Position numbers and translations under genes: made by a program. Under the pieces are notes generated by a model. The model searched no databases. It had not been told where the DNA came from and saw only the letters and a list, made by a program, of their open reading frames with translations. From Actinomycetes bacterium (GTDB lineage Bacteria > Actinomycetota > Actinomycetes > JAHEKZ01): a DNA stretch of 5,687 nt. Location: positions 1-5,687 of the forward strand of contig JAJAYM010000305.1 of assembly GCA_027117675.1 (NCBI GenBank), written 5' to 3'. This document shows positions 1 through 5,356 of the stretch, piece by piece (within the stretch, counting starts at the first letter, position 1; each line of letters opens with the position of its first letter).

Positions 1-72
1 CACCTGACGATGGTAGGCAGGTCAGCCTAGGCGTGGGACACAGACCAGTAACAGCTGATCTCGCAGTGGGGG

Positions 73-1128
73 CTAGACCCGTCCGGCGCCCATGTAGACC
101 GACTGCCAGTAGCTGGACGAGAGCGGCTCGATGACGACCCCGTCGGTGGGGTTTGCGGCGTGCACGAACATGCCGCCTCCGATGTACATACCGACGTGAT
201 GCAGGTCGTTGTAGAAGAAGACCAGGTCGCCAGGGATCAGGCTGCCCGAGTCGACGCGGGTGGTGGCCGCGTACTGACCACTTGAGGCGTGCGGCAGCGA
301 GACACCGGCGGTCGCCCACGCGGTCATGGTGAGCCCTGAGCAGTCGAAGGCATCTGGACCTGCAGCGCCAAAGACGTACGCCTTGCCGGCCTGCGCAGCC
401 GCGTAGCTGGCTGCTGTCGAACCGCGGCCACTGCCCGAGGACGAGACACTGGGGGTTGGCGCAGGGGGCGGAGCGGCCTCTCGCGACGCGGCGGCGGCGT
501 CAGCAGCGCGTTGAGCTTGCAGCTCGGCGAGCCGCTCGCGCTCGGCACGCTTGAGCCGGGAGAGCATCTCTTGCGCTTCAGCGAGCTTGTCGTTGGCGGC
601 GTCGCGCTCTTTCTGAACTTTGGCCTGCAGGTCGCGAAGACGGACCAGCTCTTGGTCGGCGCGGATCCGAGCCTGCGCGAGCGCGAGCTGGGCGATCTCG
701 GCGCGCCGCAGATCGGCGTCTTGGCTACGAAGGACCTGGTCGAGTGACTGTGCCTGGAGCAGGAAGTCGTCGGGGTCGGACGACAGCATCATCTGCATCG
801 ACGGGTCGATGCCGCCGGTGGCGTACATGTCAGATGCCGCGTGCGCCAAGACCTCGCGTAGCGCCTCGAAGACACGCTCCTGCTCGGCGATGTCGGCACG
901 CAGGCGCGCCAGGCGCTGCTGGGCAGCGTCGACGTAGAGGGCGATAGTGTGCCCGCGCTCAGTGGCGGCCTCGGCCTCTTCGTACAGGGCGTCGACTCGC
1001 TGCTGGACCTCTTCGATACTCAGGTCGGGTTCGGCGGCGCCGGTACCGGGTATGAGGGTAATGATGGTGATGCTGAGCGCGGCCGCAACTGCCAAAGACA
1101 GGGCACGCGAAATGGGGCGGGACGCCAC
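73..1128 (-). CDS. Secreted NlpC/P60 peptidoglycan endopeptidase (RipC-like) with coiled-coil N-terminus
   Basis: A 351-aa exported cell-wall hydrolase, expected to cut stem peptides of peptidoglycan outside the membrane. Residues 1-32 form a signal peptide: arginines near the start, a hydrophobic core, and a likely cut near GTGAA. Residues about 36-210 are a charged Ala/Glu/Arg/Leu-rich coiled coil. Residues 211-238 are a Pro/Ser/Gly linker. The NlpC/P60 domain covers about 239-351, with catalytic Cys263 in FDCSG, His311 in HHVGMY and a third polar residue, probably His323 in FVHA. This coiled-coil plus NlpC/P60 layout is that of actinobacterial RipC-type septal or envelope hydrolases, where the coiled coil is thought to hold or regulate the enzyme. 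The start is GTG at 1126-1128; reading the minus strand, AAGGAGA lies about 10 nt upstream. A c-di-AMP riboswitch precedes it. The family call is firm; the exact bond cleaved is inferred. Confidence 0.95.
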   Translation of the reverse strand: MASRPISRALSLAVAAALSITIITLIPGTGAAEPDLSIEEVQQRVDALYEEAEAATERGHTIALYVDAAQQRLARLRADIAEQERVFEALREVLAHAASDMYATGGIDPSMQMMLSSDPDDFLLQAQSLDQVLRSQDADLRRAEIAQLALAQARIRADQELVRLRDLQAKVQKERDAANDKLAEAQEMLSRLKRAERERLAELQAQRAADAAAASREAAPPPAPTPSVSSSGSGRGSTAASYAAAQAGKAYVFGAAGPDAFDCSGLTMTAWATAGVSLPHASSGQYAATTRVDSGSLIPGDLVFFYNDLHHVGMYIGGGMFVHAANPTDGVVIEPLSSSYWQSVYMGAGRV

Positions 1129-1154
1129 TGAGGCGGCTCTCCTTCTTCCTCATC

Positions 1155-1285
1155 CGTCTACCGGGTGAGCTGACGGGCTCGGGCGGGGAAGGCGCCCTAC
1201 CGCACGTCCGGCTCCTCAAGTGCTGAGCCATCGGTGCCGATTCGCCCCAGGGAACGTGGTTCCCCGGCTCCAGGATCGTGAGGCG
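1155..1285 (-). ncRNA. ydaO-yuaA (c-di-AMP) riboswitch in the leader of the NlpC/P60 gene
   Basis: On the minus strand the leader shows the ydaO hallmarks in order: GGAGCCGGGGAACCA (1257-1271), TGGGGCGAATC shortly after, GGTAGGG, GCCCGAGCCCGTCAGCTC, and a closing CACCCGGTAGACG that ends near 1155. This class binds cyclic di-AMP and usually turns expression down; in Actinobacteria it typically precedes genes for Rpf and NlpC/P60 wall hydrolases, as here. The outer P1 stem would pair CGCCT (1281-1285) with AGACG (1155-1159) and carries one C/A mismatch, where the usual 3' arm reads AGGCG. The Shine-Dalgarno AAGGAGA begins about 10 nt past P1 and no terminator hairpin lies between them, so control of translation initiation is more likely than termination. 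Boundaries are judged by eye against the known consensus. Confidence 0.87.
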
Positions 1286-1377
1286 CTCCGATGGCTTCGG
1301 GGCGGCGCTCGTTCGCCTGAACTCGACGGGAGCCGGCGTCGACGTCGGTAACGGCGGGGGCCGCTGGCTCGGCGACC

Positions 1378-1406
1378 ACCCTAGTAACGGAACGGCAACG
1401 GATCAA
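1378..1406 (-). promoter_or_regulatory. Candidate sigma-70/HrdB-type promoter for the riboswitch leader and NlpC/P60 gene
   Basis: On the minus strand TTGATC (1401-1406) is followed after exactly 17 bp by TAGGGT (1378-1383), fitting the TTGAnn / TAnnnT pattern of the principal actinobacterial sigma factor. Transcription would start near 1371, giving a leader of about 240 nt, with some 85 nt ahead of the riboswitch. The -35 element overlaps the TGA stop codon (1403-1405) of the gene upstream. This is a pattern match only, in GC-rich DNA, but its position is where a riboswitch-leader promoter is needed. Confidence 0.5.
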
Positions 1407-1687
1407 ATAGCCCTCATGCTGGAGCCCGGTGTGTCGTCCCTCACACGTGATTCGGACAAGTCAGACGGGGCACCCGATCCAGGGGTCAGTGATCCCGGGG
1501 CAGGCGAGCCAGGGGCAGGCGAGCCCACGACGAGGCGCAGCGGCGGGATGAGCCCGGCATCGGCCAGCACCCCTAGGGCGCGCTGCTCGTCCGCCTGCAG
1601 GTCAGGAGGAGCGCCGAGCAGGACGGCGACCACACAGTCGCCGCAGGCGTCCCCTCGGACGCCGCATCCGTCGCAATCGATGATCAT
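1403..1687 (-). CDS. Small CxxC-x6-CxxC protein with repetitive Pro/Gly/Ser tail, function unknown
   Basis: A 94-aa protein starting MIIDCDGCGVRG. The ATG at 1685-1687 is chosen because GAGGAGA lies about 7 nt upstream on the minus strand and conserved-looking sequence begins exactly there; an upstream extension to 1804 is low-quality and lacks such a site. Cys5, Cys8, Cys15 and Cys18 form a compact CxxC-x6-CxxC set that could bind zinc or an iron-sulfur cluster. Residues 30-52 look like a helix plus the segment DAGLIPPLRL. From residue 55 on the chain is a low-complexity tail built from PAPGS-like units, encoded by a 15-bp tandem repeat. It resembles conserved actinobacterial hypothetical proteins found beside NlpC/P60 genes (from memory, not searched). 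It lies 65 bp after the zinc-ribbon gene on the same strand, so the two may be co-transcribed. No function is assigned. Confidence 0.8.
   Translation of the reverse strand: MIIDCDGCGVRGDACGDCVVAVLLGAPPDLQADEQRALGVLADAGLIPPLRLVVGSPAPGSPAPGSLTPGSGAPSDLSESRVRDDTPGSSMRAI
1482..1526. repeat. 15-bp tandem repeat, three units, inside the tail of the 94-aa gene
   Basis: Three consecutive 15-bp units: GGGGTCAGTGATCCC (1482-1496), GGGGCAGGCGAGCCA (1497-1511) and GGGGCAGGCGAGCCC (1512-1526). The last two differ at one base; the first is diverged. Because the unit is a multiple of three, the repeat encodes successive SPAPG/SLTPG pentapeptides on the minus strand without breaking the reading frame. Confidence 0.85.
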
Positions 1688-1752
1688 GGTCGTCTCCTCT
1701 TGATCTGGTGTCGAGGCAGACGCTAGAGGGGGCCACCGACAGCCCCTGCCGA

Positions 1753-1989
1753 TCACTCCCCGACGGGTCGGTCCACCAGCTCGATCGCGCCACCTCCTGC
1801 GCACCAGCGACAGCTCACCGACTCAATCGCGCCCTCAAGGAGCTGCGACTCCTCGACGACCGGTGAGCCGGAGAGCTCCTGGTGCCAGAACTCGCGGGTC
1901 CGGCTCACCCTGACCACGTCGAAGCGGGTGAGGTTGCCGCACTGGCTGCAGCGCCACCGGGTGTCGGTGGTCGGGGCCGAGATGGCCAC
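1753..1989 (-). CDS. Small zinc-ribbon-like protein (two CxxC knuckles), function unknown
   Basis: A 78-aa protein with Cys14-x2-Cys17 in WRCSQCGNLTRFDV and Cys60-x2-Cys63 in VSCRWCAGG, an arrangement typical of a zinc ribbon with a central charged segment (residues 24-56, containing RTREFWH). The start is GTG at 1987-1989; a strong AGGAGG (1995-2000 on the minus strand) sits 5 nt upstream, which settles the choice. Similar short proteins are conserved in Actinobacteria beside DEDDh/UvrC-like genes, but I know of no assigned function. Zinc ribbons bind nucleic acid or protein, so a link with the divergent repair-type gene is possible but unproven. It is the first gene of the minus-strand series leading to the NlpC/P60 gene. 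Confidence 0.82.
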   Translation of the reverse strand: MAISAPTTDTRWRCSQCGNLTRFDVVRVSRTREFWHQELSGSPVVEESQLLEGAIESVSCRWCAGGGAIELVDRPVGE

Positions 1990-2035
1990 GGGGACCTCCT
2001 GGTCGGGTGCGTGCGGCGGGGGCCACCGGCCACCA

Positions 2036-2041
2036 AGAGTA
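2036..2041 (-). promoter_or_regulatory. Weak candidate -10 box for the zinc-ribbon gene
   Basis: On the minus strand TACTCT lies about 46 nt before the GTG start, matching TAnnnT. No convincing TTGACA-like -35 is seen 16-18 bp further upstream. This is a low-specificity match in the divergent intergenic region 1990-2093, where some promoter for the minus-strand genes is needed. Confidence 0.25.
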
Positions 2042-2080
2042 CGAGTCGGCGTGGCTGCCCTCGTTGTCGGTGGGGCGCCC

Positions 2081-2086
2081 TACCGT
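2081..2086 (+). promoter_or_regulatory. Candidate -10 box for a leaderless exonuclease/UvrC-like gene
   Basis: TACCGT lies 7 nt before the ATG at 2094, the spacing expected when transcription begins at the start codon itself. No Shine-Dalgarno sequence precedes that ATG, which agrees with a leaderless mRNA, common in Actinobacteria. A good -35 is not visible, and no LexA (SOS) box is seen in this intergenic stretch. Confidence 0.4.
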
Positions 2087-2093
2087 CGAGTCC

Positions 2094-3845
2094 ATGAGGT
2101 CATCCGTCGAGCAGCCGTCCGCTGGGACCGCTGGTTCTGCTGGGCAGCCAACCGCTGGGCGCGCGGTCCAGACGACCTTCGACGACCTCGGCACCCCGCT
2201 CGCTGACATCACCTTTGTCGTCGTCGACCTCGAAACCACCGGTGGCTCCCCCGCCAACTGTGCGATCACCGAGATCGGCGCAGTCAAGGTGCTCGGCGGC
2301 GAGGTGCTCGGCGAGTTCCACACTTTGGTCAACCCTGGCGTCGCCATCCCGGCGTTCATCTCGGTCCTCACCGGCATTACCGATGCCGCCGTCGCCCAGG
2401 CACCCAGGATCGACTCGGTGCTACCCGCATTCTTGGAGTTCGCCGCCGGCTGCACGCTCGTTGCGCACAATGCACCGTTCGACATGGGTTTCCTCAAGGC
2501 CGCCGCTGAGCAGCAGGGCACCGAGTGGCCAGCCTTCGGTGTCCTCGACACGGCGCGGCTGGCGCGTCGCACCCTCGACCGCGACGAGGCACCCAACAGC
2601 AAGTTGGCCACCCTCGCGCAGCTCTTTCGCGCCACCACCACTCCCTCGCACCGCGCCCTCGATGACGCGCGCGCCACTGTCGACGTACTTCACGGGCTCT
2701 TCGAGCGAGTGGGGTGCTTCGGCGTCACCACAATCGACGAGCTCAGCACCTTCTCAACGCGCGTCCACCCAGCGCAGCAACGCAAGCGACACCTGGCCGA
2801 TGACGGGCCGCGCGGCCCTGGCGTCTACCTCTTCCGGGACGCCAGGCAGCGCGTCCTCTACATCGGCAAGTCGGTTGACCTCCGGCCGCGCGTGCGGCAG
2901 TACTTCACCGCCGCCGAGGGCAGACGCCGGATGGCCGAGATGGTCGCGGCCGCCGAAGAGGTGGTGTCGCTACCGTGCACAACGTTGCTCGAGGCCGAGG
3001 TGCGCGAGCTGCGGATGATCGCCGAGTACAAGCCGCCGTACAACCGGCGGTCGCGGTTCCCCGAAAAGGTCTCGTACCTCAAGCTCACCGCTGGCCCCTT
3101 TCCCCGGCTGTCGATCGTGCGAGACGTCAAGGACGACGCGTGCACGTATCTCGGTCCATTCAGCTCGCGCCGTCAGGCAGAGCAGGCCCGCGATGCCCTG
3201 CACGAGGCCTACCCGCTGCGGCAGTGCACGCAGCCGCTGTCGCTGCGCACTCTGACGGTGGCCTGCATCCTCGCCGAGATGGAGCGATGCGGCGCGCCCT
3301 GTGACGGTCGTCAAAGTGTCGACGACTACGCGGAGGTGGTGCTGGCAGCATCCGTGGCGATGCGCGTCGACGCCCGTCCCGTGGTCGACGCCCTGGCTCG
3401 GCGCATGACGCCGCTCATCGCAGACGAGCGATTCGAAGAGGCCGTCACTCACCGCGACCGACTTCGCTCGCTGCTGGCGGCGTCCGCCCGATCGCAGCGG
3501 TTGCGCGCTCTCGGTGAGTTGGACGAGCTCGTGGCCGCGCGGCTCACCCCGGAGGGTGGTTGGGAGGTCGCCGTCGTGCGGCACGGACGCCTCGCGGCCG
3601 CCGGGCTAGCCGCCCGTGGCGTGGCGCCGAAGCCGTTCATCGCGGCGTTGCGCGCTGGCGCCGACCCCGTGGCGGCGAGCCCAGGTGGCTTCCCGGCGGC
3701 GTCAGCCGAAGAAGCCGAGTGCCTGCTGCGCTGGCTCGACTCCCCCGGCGTCCGGCTGGTGCACCTCGACGGAGTGTGGACCAGCCCCCTGCACGGTTCG
3801 CGCGGGCTAGAGTCAACAGTGAGCCTGACCACGCCGCCGAAGTAA
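2094..3845 (+). CDS. DEDDh exonuclease fused to UvrC-like GIY-YIG nuclease (Rv2191-like)
   Basis: A 583-aa fusion. Residues about 38-205 are a DnaQ-type DEDDh 3'-5' exonuclease with Asp45 and Glu47 (VDLETTG), Asp130 (HNAPFD), and His186 plus Asp191 (HRALDDA). Residues about 240-320 are a UvrC/Cho GIY-YIG domain: Gly243-Val-Tyr245, Tyr256-Ile-Gly258-Lys259, Arg264 and probable catalytic Glu305. Cys378, Cys391, Cys399 and Cys403 follow, spaced like the cysteines reported to hold [4Fe-4S] in E. coli UvrC. A UVR-type segment lies at about 438-461 (RFEEAVTHRDRL). The RNase H-like and helix-hairpin-helix parts of UvrC, which make the 5' cut, are absent, so it could nick only as Cho does. ATG 2094 is preferred over GTG 2007, whose added 29 residues look non-conserved and whose start sits beside the divergent gene's ribosome site. 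A role in DNA repair or processing is inferred; the architecture is clear. Confidence 0.93.
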   Translation: MRSSVEQPSAGTAGSAGQPTAGRAVQTTFDDLGTPLADITFVVVDLETTGGSPANCAITEIGAVKVLGGEVLGEFHTLVNPGVAIPAFISVLTGITDAAVAQAPRIDSVLPAFLEFAAGCTLVAHNAPFDMGFLKAAAEQQGTEWPAFGVLDTARLARRTLDRDEAPNSKLATLAQLFRATTTPSHRALDDARATVDVLHGLFERVGCFGVTTIDELSTFSTRVHPAQQRKRHLADDGPRGPGVYLFRDARQRVLYIGKSVDLRPRVRQYFTAAEGRRRMAEMVAAAEEVVSLPCTTLLEAEVRELRMIAEYKPPYNRRSRFPEKVSYLKLTAGPFPRLSIVRDVKDDACTYLGPFSSRRQAEQARDALHEAYPLRQCTQPLSLRTLTVACILAEMERCGAPCDGRQSVDDYAEVVLAASVAMRVDARPVVDALARRMTPLIADERFEEAVTHRDRLRSLLAASARSQRLRALGELDELVAARLTPEGGWEVAVVRHGRLAAAGLAARGVAPKPFIAALRAGADPVAASPGGFPAASAEEAECLLRWLDSPGVRLVHLDGVWTSPLHGSRGLESTVSLTTPPK

Positions 3846-3856
3846 GGAGCCCATCG

Positions 3857-4135
3857 ATGATCACCGCGATCGTCTTTGTCCAGTGCGACGTCGACCAGAT
3901 CCCGACCGTTGCCGAGAGCATCGCCCTGATCCCGGAGGTGAGCGAGGTCTACTCGGTGACCGGGGGCGTCGACCTCATCGCGATGATCCGGGTGCACGCC
4001 CACGAAGAACTGGCCGAGGTGATCACCGGGCGTCTCGCCAAGATCCCGGGAATCGTGCACACCGAGACCCACATCGCGTTCCGTGCCTACAGCCGGCACG
4101 ACCTCGAGGCGGCCTTCTCCCTCGGCCTGCAGTAG
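3857..4135 (+). CDS. Stand-alone Lrp/AsnC ligand-binding (RAM) domain protein
   Basis: A 92-aa protein consisting only of the Lrp/AsnC effector-binding and oligomerisation domain, with no helix-turn-helix. The alternating fold is readable: strand MITAIVFVQC, helix about 12-24, strand VSEVYSVTG, the typical Gly36-Gly37-x-Asp39 turn (TGGVDLIAMIRV), helix about 49-61, and strand HTETHIAFRAY. In full-length Lrp-family regulators this domain binds amino acids and forms dimers or octamers; stand-alone versions are thought to sense ligand or modulate full-length partners. AAGGAG (3844-3849) lies 7 nt before the ATG and overlaps the TAA stop of the exonuclease/UvrC-like gene, leaving only 11 bp between the two. 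Co-transcription and perhaps translational coupling follow. The partner and ligand cannot be told from sequence. Confidence 0.93.
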   Translation: MITAIVFVQCDVDQIPTVAESIALIPEVSEVYSVTGGVDLIAMIRVHAHEELAEVITGRLAKIPGIVHTETHIAFRAYSRHDLEAAFSLGLQ

Positions 4136-4165
4136 CCCCGGCCCACCCGCGTCCTGCCCCCGGCC

Positions 4166-4194
4166 CACGATGACCAGGTGACGTGGTCATCGTG
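4166..4194 (+). terminator. 11-bp perfect hairpin after the nuclease/Lrp operon, possible factor-independent terminator
   Basis: CACGATGACCA (4166-4176) pairs perfectly with TGGTCATCGTG (4184-4194) around the 7-nt loop GGTGACG, 30 nt after the stop of the Lrp-like gene. It is followed by CACAAAGG with no U-tract, so it is not a classical intrinsic terminator; actinobacterial terminators often lack U-tracts. It is also the first part of inverted repeat copy 1, so its presence may owe more to that element than to termination. Confidence 0.45.
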
Positions 4195-4243
4195 CACAAA
4201 GGTGGCGGCCGAACGCGACGTTTGCCCCGTTACCGCCACCTCG
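4166..4243 (+). repeat. 78-bp structured inverted repeat, copy 1 (left flank of nuclease gene)
   Basis: This stretch matches the reverse complement of 5343-5420 at 71 of 78 positions with no gaps. It holds two stem-loops: an 11-bp palindrome at 4166-4194, and GGTGGCGG (4201-4208) pairing with CCGCCACC (4233-4240). An alternative inner pairing (AAAGGTGGCG with CGCGACGTTT, two mismatches) uses the same left arm, so the two folds exclude each other. The copy ends 105 bp before the nuclease gene's ATG. It may be the end of a mobile cassette, a member of a dispersed palindromic family, or a duplicated terminator. Confidence 0.9.
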
Positions 4244-4348
4244 ACCCTCCGGGGCGGACGCACCGCGCCGCGTTTACCTCGTTGATGCGGCTATCCACAA
4301 GGCACCGAACTCCCGGACGGAATCCCCCGGACGCGGCACCGTTGCCGA
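4244..4348. other. Gene-free leader between repeat copy 1 and the nuclease gene
   Basis: These 105 bp hold no convincing gene. No Shine-Dalgarno sequence precedes the ATG at 4349 (the bases just before it read CACCGTTGCCGA). TTGATG (4282-4287) and TATCCA (4292-4297) are promoter-like hexamers, but they are only 4 bp apart and cannot form a pair. The promoter for the nuclease gene is expected in this stretch, but I cannot place it. Confidence 0.5.
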
Positions 4349-5356
4349 ATGACTCCTACACTCATGGCACAACTGGCTCAGCAACACGGCCTCTTCACCG
4401 CGGCCCAGGTCCGCAGCGCCGGCATCACCGACGACGAGCGACGCCACAAGGTCCGCCGCGGTGAATGGATCCGCGTTCGGCGAGGCGTCTATATCGACGC
4501 AGAGACGAGGCGGGCGCTGTCGACGTTGGTCGACCGGCATCGGATCGAGGTCGCCGCTGCCCAACTCGTCGTTGGCCGTCCGAGCTGGGCGTCCGGCCAC
4601 AGTGCCTTCTTCATCCACAACGCCCTGCCGTCCTTTCCCAAAATGCCGATCCCCGACCTCACATGCCGCTCTGGCCAGACTCATCGCTCACCCACCCTTA
4701 ACGTTCGGGTGTGGCCACTGACCGACGATGACGTGACCACCATGAACGAGATCCCAGTTCTGTCGGGTGCACGCACCATCTTCGACGCCGCCCGGCTTCT
4801 GCCTTTCACCGATGCGGTGATCGTCGCCGACCAGCTTCTCAGAGGCGAACGGACCACGCCCGAACAACTTCACTCTGTCGTCCTTCGCCTCAATGAGCAC
4901 GCAGGCGGACCAAGTTTTGCCCGGGTCGCGGCCTTCGCCGACAGGCGTTCCGGAAGCGCAGGTGAGTCATTCTCACGCGTCTGGTTCGCCGAGATGGACT
5001 TGCCTGCGCCCGATCTGCAGGTTGAGTTCCACGACGCGGATGGCCAGATCGGCTTTACCGACTTCTACTGGAAGACGTACCGCACGATCGGAGAGTTCGA
5101 CGGTCGCGGCAAGTACGACGAACTCAAGGAAGGACAAGAGTCAGCGCCTGGTGTGGTGTACGCCGAGAAACGACGCGAAGACCGGCTCCGCGTCGACAAC
5201 GAGGTGGTCCGCTTCGGATCGAGCGACGTCCGGTCGCGACCGCGTCAACTGTTGAAGCGGTTCCACAATGCCTTCGCCCTTGGCCAACGAAGAGGTCCTT
5301 GGACGACCACCTGGATCATGCCTCCCCCACCGAACGGCACCCCGAGGTGGCGGTAA
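4349..5356 (+). CDS. Winged-helix plus DUF559/Vsr-like nuclease-fold protein (AbiEi antitoxin-like N-terminus)
   Basis: A 335-aa protein. Residues about 5-50 form an AbiEi-type winged helix: HGLFTAAQVRSAGI, a basic recognition stretch RRHKVRRGEW, then the wing VRRGVYI. A middle region (about 55-190) matches the body of actinobacterial 'AbiEi antitoxin domain' proteins. Residues about 200-310 form a PD-(D/E)xK fold of the DUF559/Vsr type: Glu206 (GESFSR), Gln224, Asp238 (FTDFYW), Glu249-x-Asp251 with Gly252 and Lys255 (GEFDGRGKY), then KRREDRL (274-280). The active-site set looks intact, so DNA nicking or cleavage is plausible but unproven. No AbiEii-type nucleotidyltransferase toxin lies beside it, so it is not a recognisable toxin-antitoxin pair. 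ATG 4349 is used; ATG 4364 is an alternative, and neither has a clear ribosome site. The gene is framed by 78-bp inverted repeats, and its last codons (encoding RWR and the stop) lie inside the right copy. Confidence 0.87.
   Translation: MTPTLMAQLAQQHGLFTAAQVRSAGITDDERRHKVRRGEWIRVRRGVYIDAETRRALSTLVDRHRIEVAAAQLVVGRPSWASGHSAFFIHNALPSFPKMPIPDLTCRSGQTHRSPTLNVRVWPLTDDDVTTMNEIPVLSGARTIFDAARLLPFTDAVIVADQLLRGERTTPEQLHSVVLRLNEHAGGPSFARVAAFADRRSGSAGESFSRVWFAEMDLPAPDLQVEFHDADGQIGFTDFYWKTYRTIGEFDGRGKYDELKEGQESAPGVVYAEKRREDRLRVDNEVVRFGSSDVRSRPRQLLKRFHNAFALGQRRGPWTTTWIMPPPPNGTPRWR

Noticed and set aside
1..72. Short hairpin (AGGC/GCCT) downstream of the NlpC/P60 gene as a terminator
   Set aside because: The stem is only 4 bp with no U-tract. 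I see nothing else supportable in these 72 bases.
1278..1703. Plus-strand open frame of 141 codons across the riboswitch leader and the 94-aa gene
   Set aside because: It overlaps the riboswitch and a supported gene in antisense, has low-complexity sequence and no ribosome site.
1688..1804. N-terminal extension of the 94-aa protein to 1804
   Set aside because: The extension is Arg/Gly-rich, overlaps the end of the zinc-ribbon gene and has no ribosome site, while the ATG at 1685-1687 has one.
2007..2093. N-terminal extension of the exonuclease/UvrC-like protein from GTG 2007
   Set aside because: The added residues look like translated intergenic DNA, and the start sits almost on the ribosome site of the divergent gene. 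ATG 2094 with a -10 box 7 nt upstream is more credible.
2215..3018. Plus-strand open frame of 267 codons inside the exonuclease/UvrC-like gene
   Set aside because: It is an alternative frame of a gene with clear catalytic motifs. Its product is Ser/Pro/Arg-rich low-complexity sequence, typical of out-of-frame GC-rich DNA.
3449..4168. Long minus-strand open frame (239 codons) opposite the end of the exonuclease/UvrC-like gene and the Lrp-like gene
   Set aside because: It lies antisense to two well-supported genes, shows no recognisable domain, and long antisense open frames are expected in high-GC codon usage.
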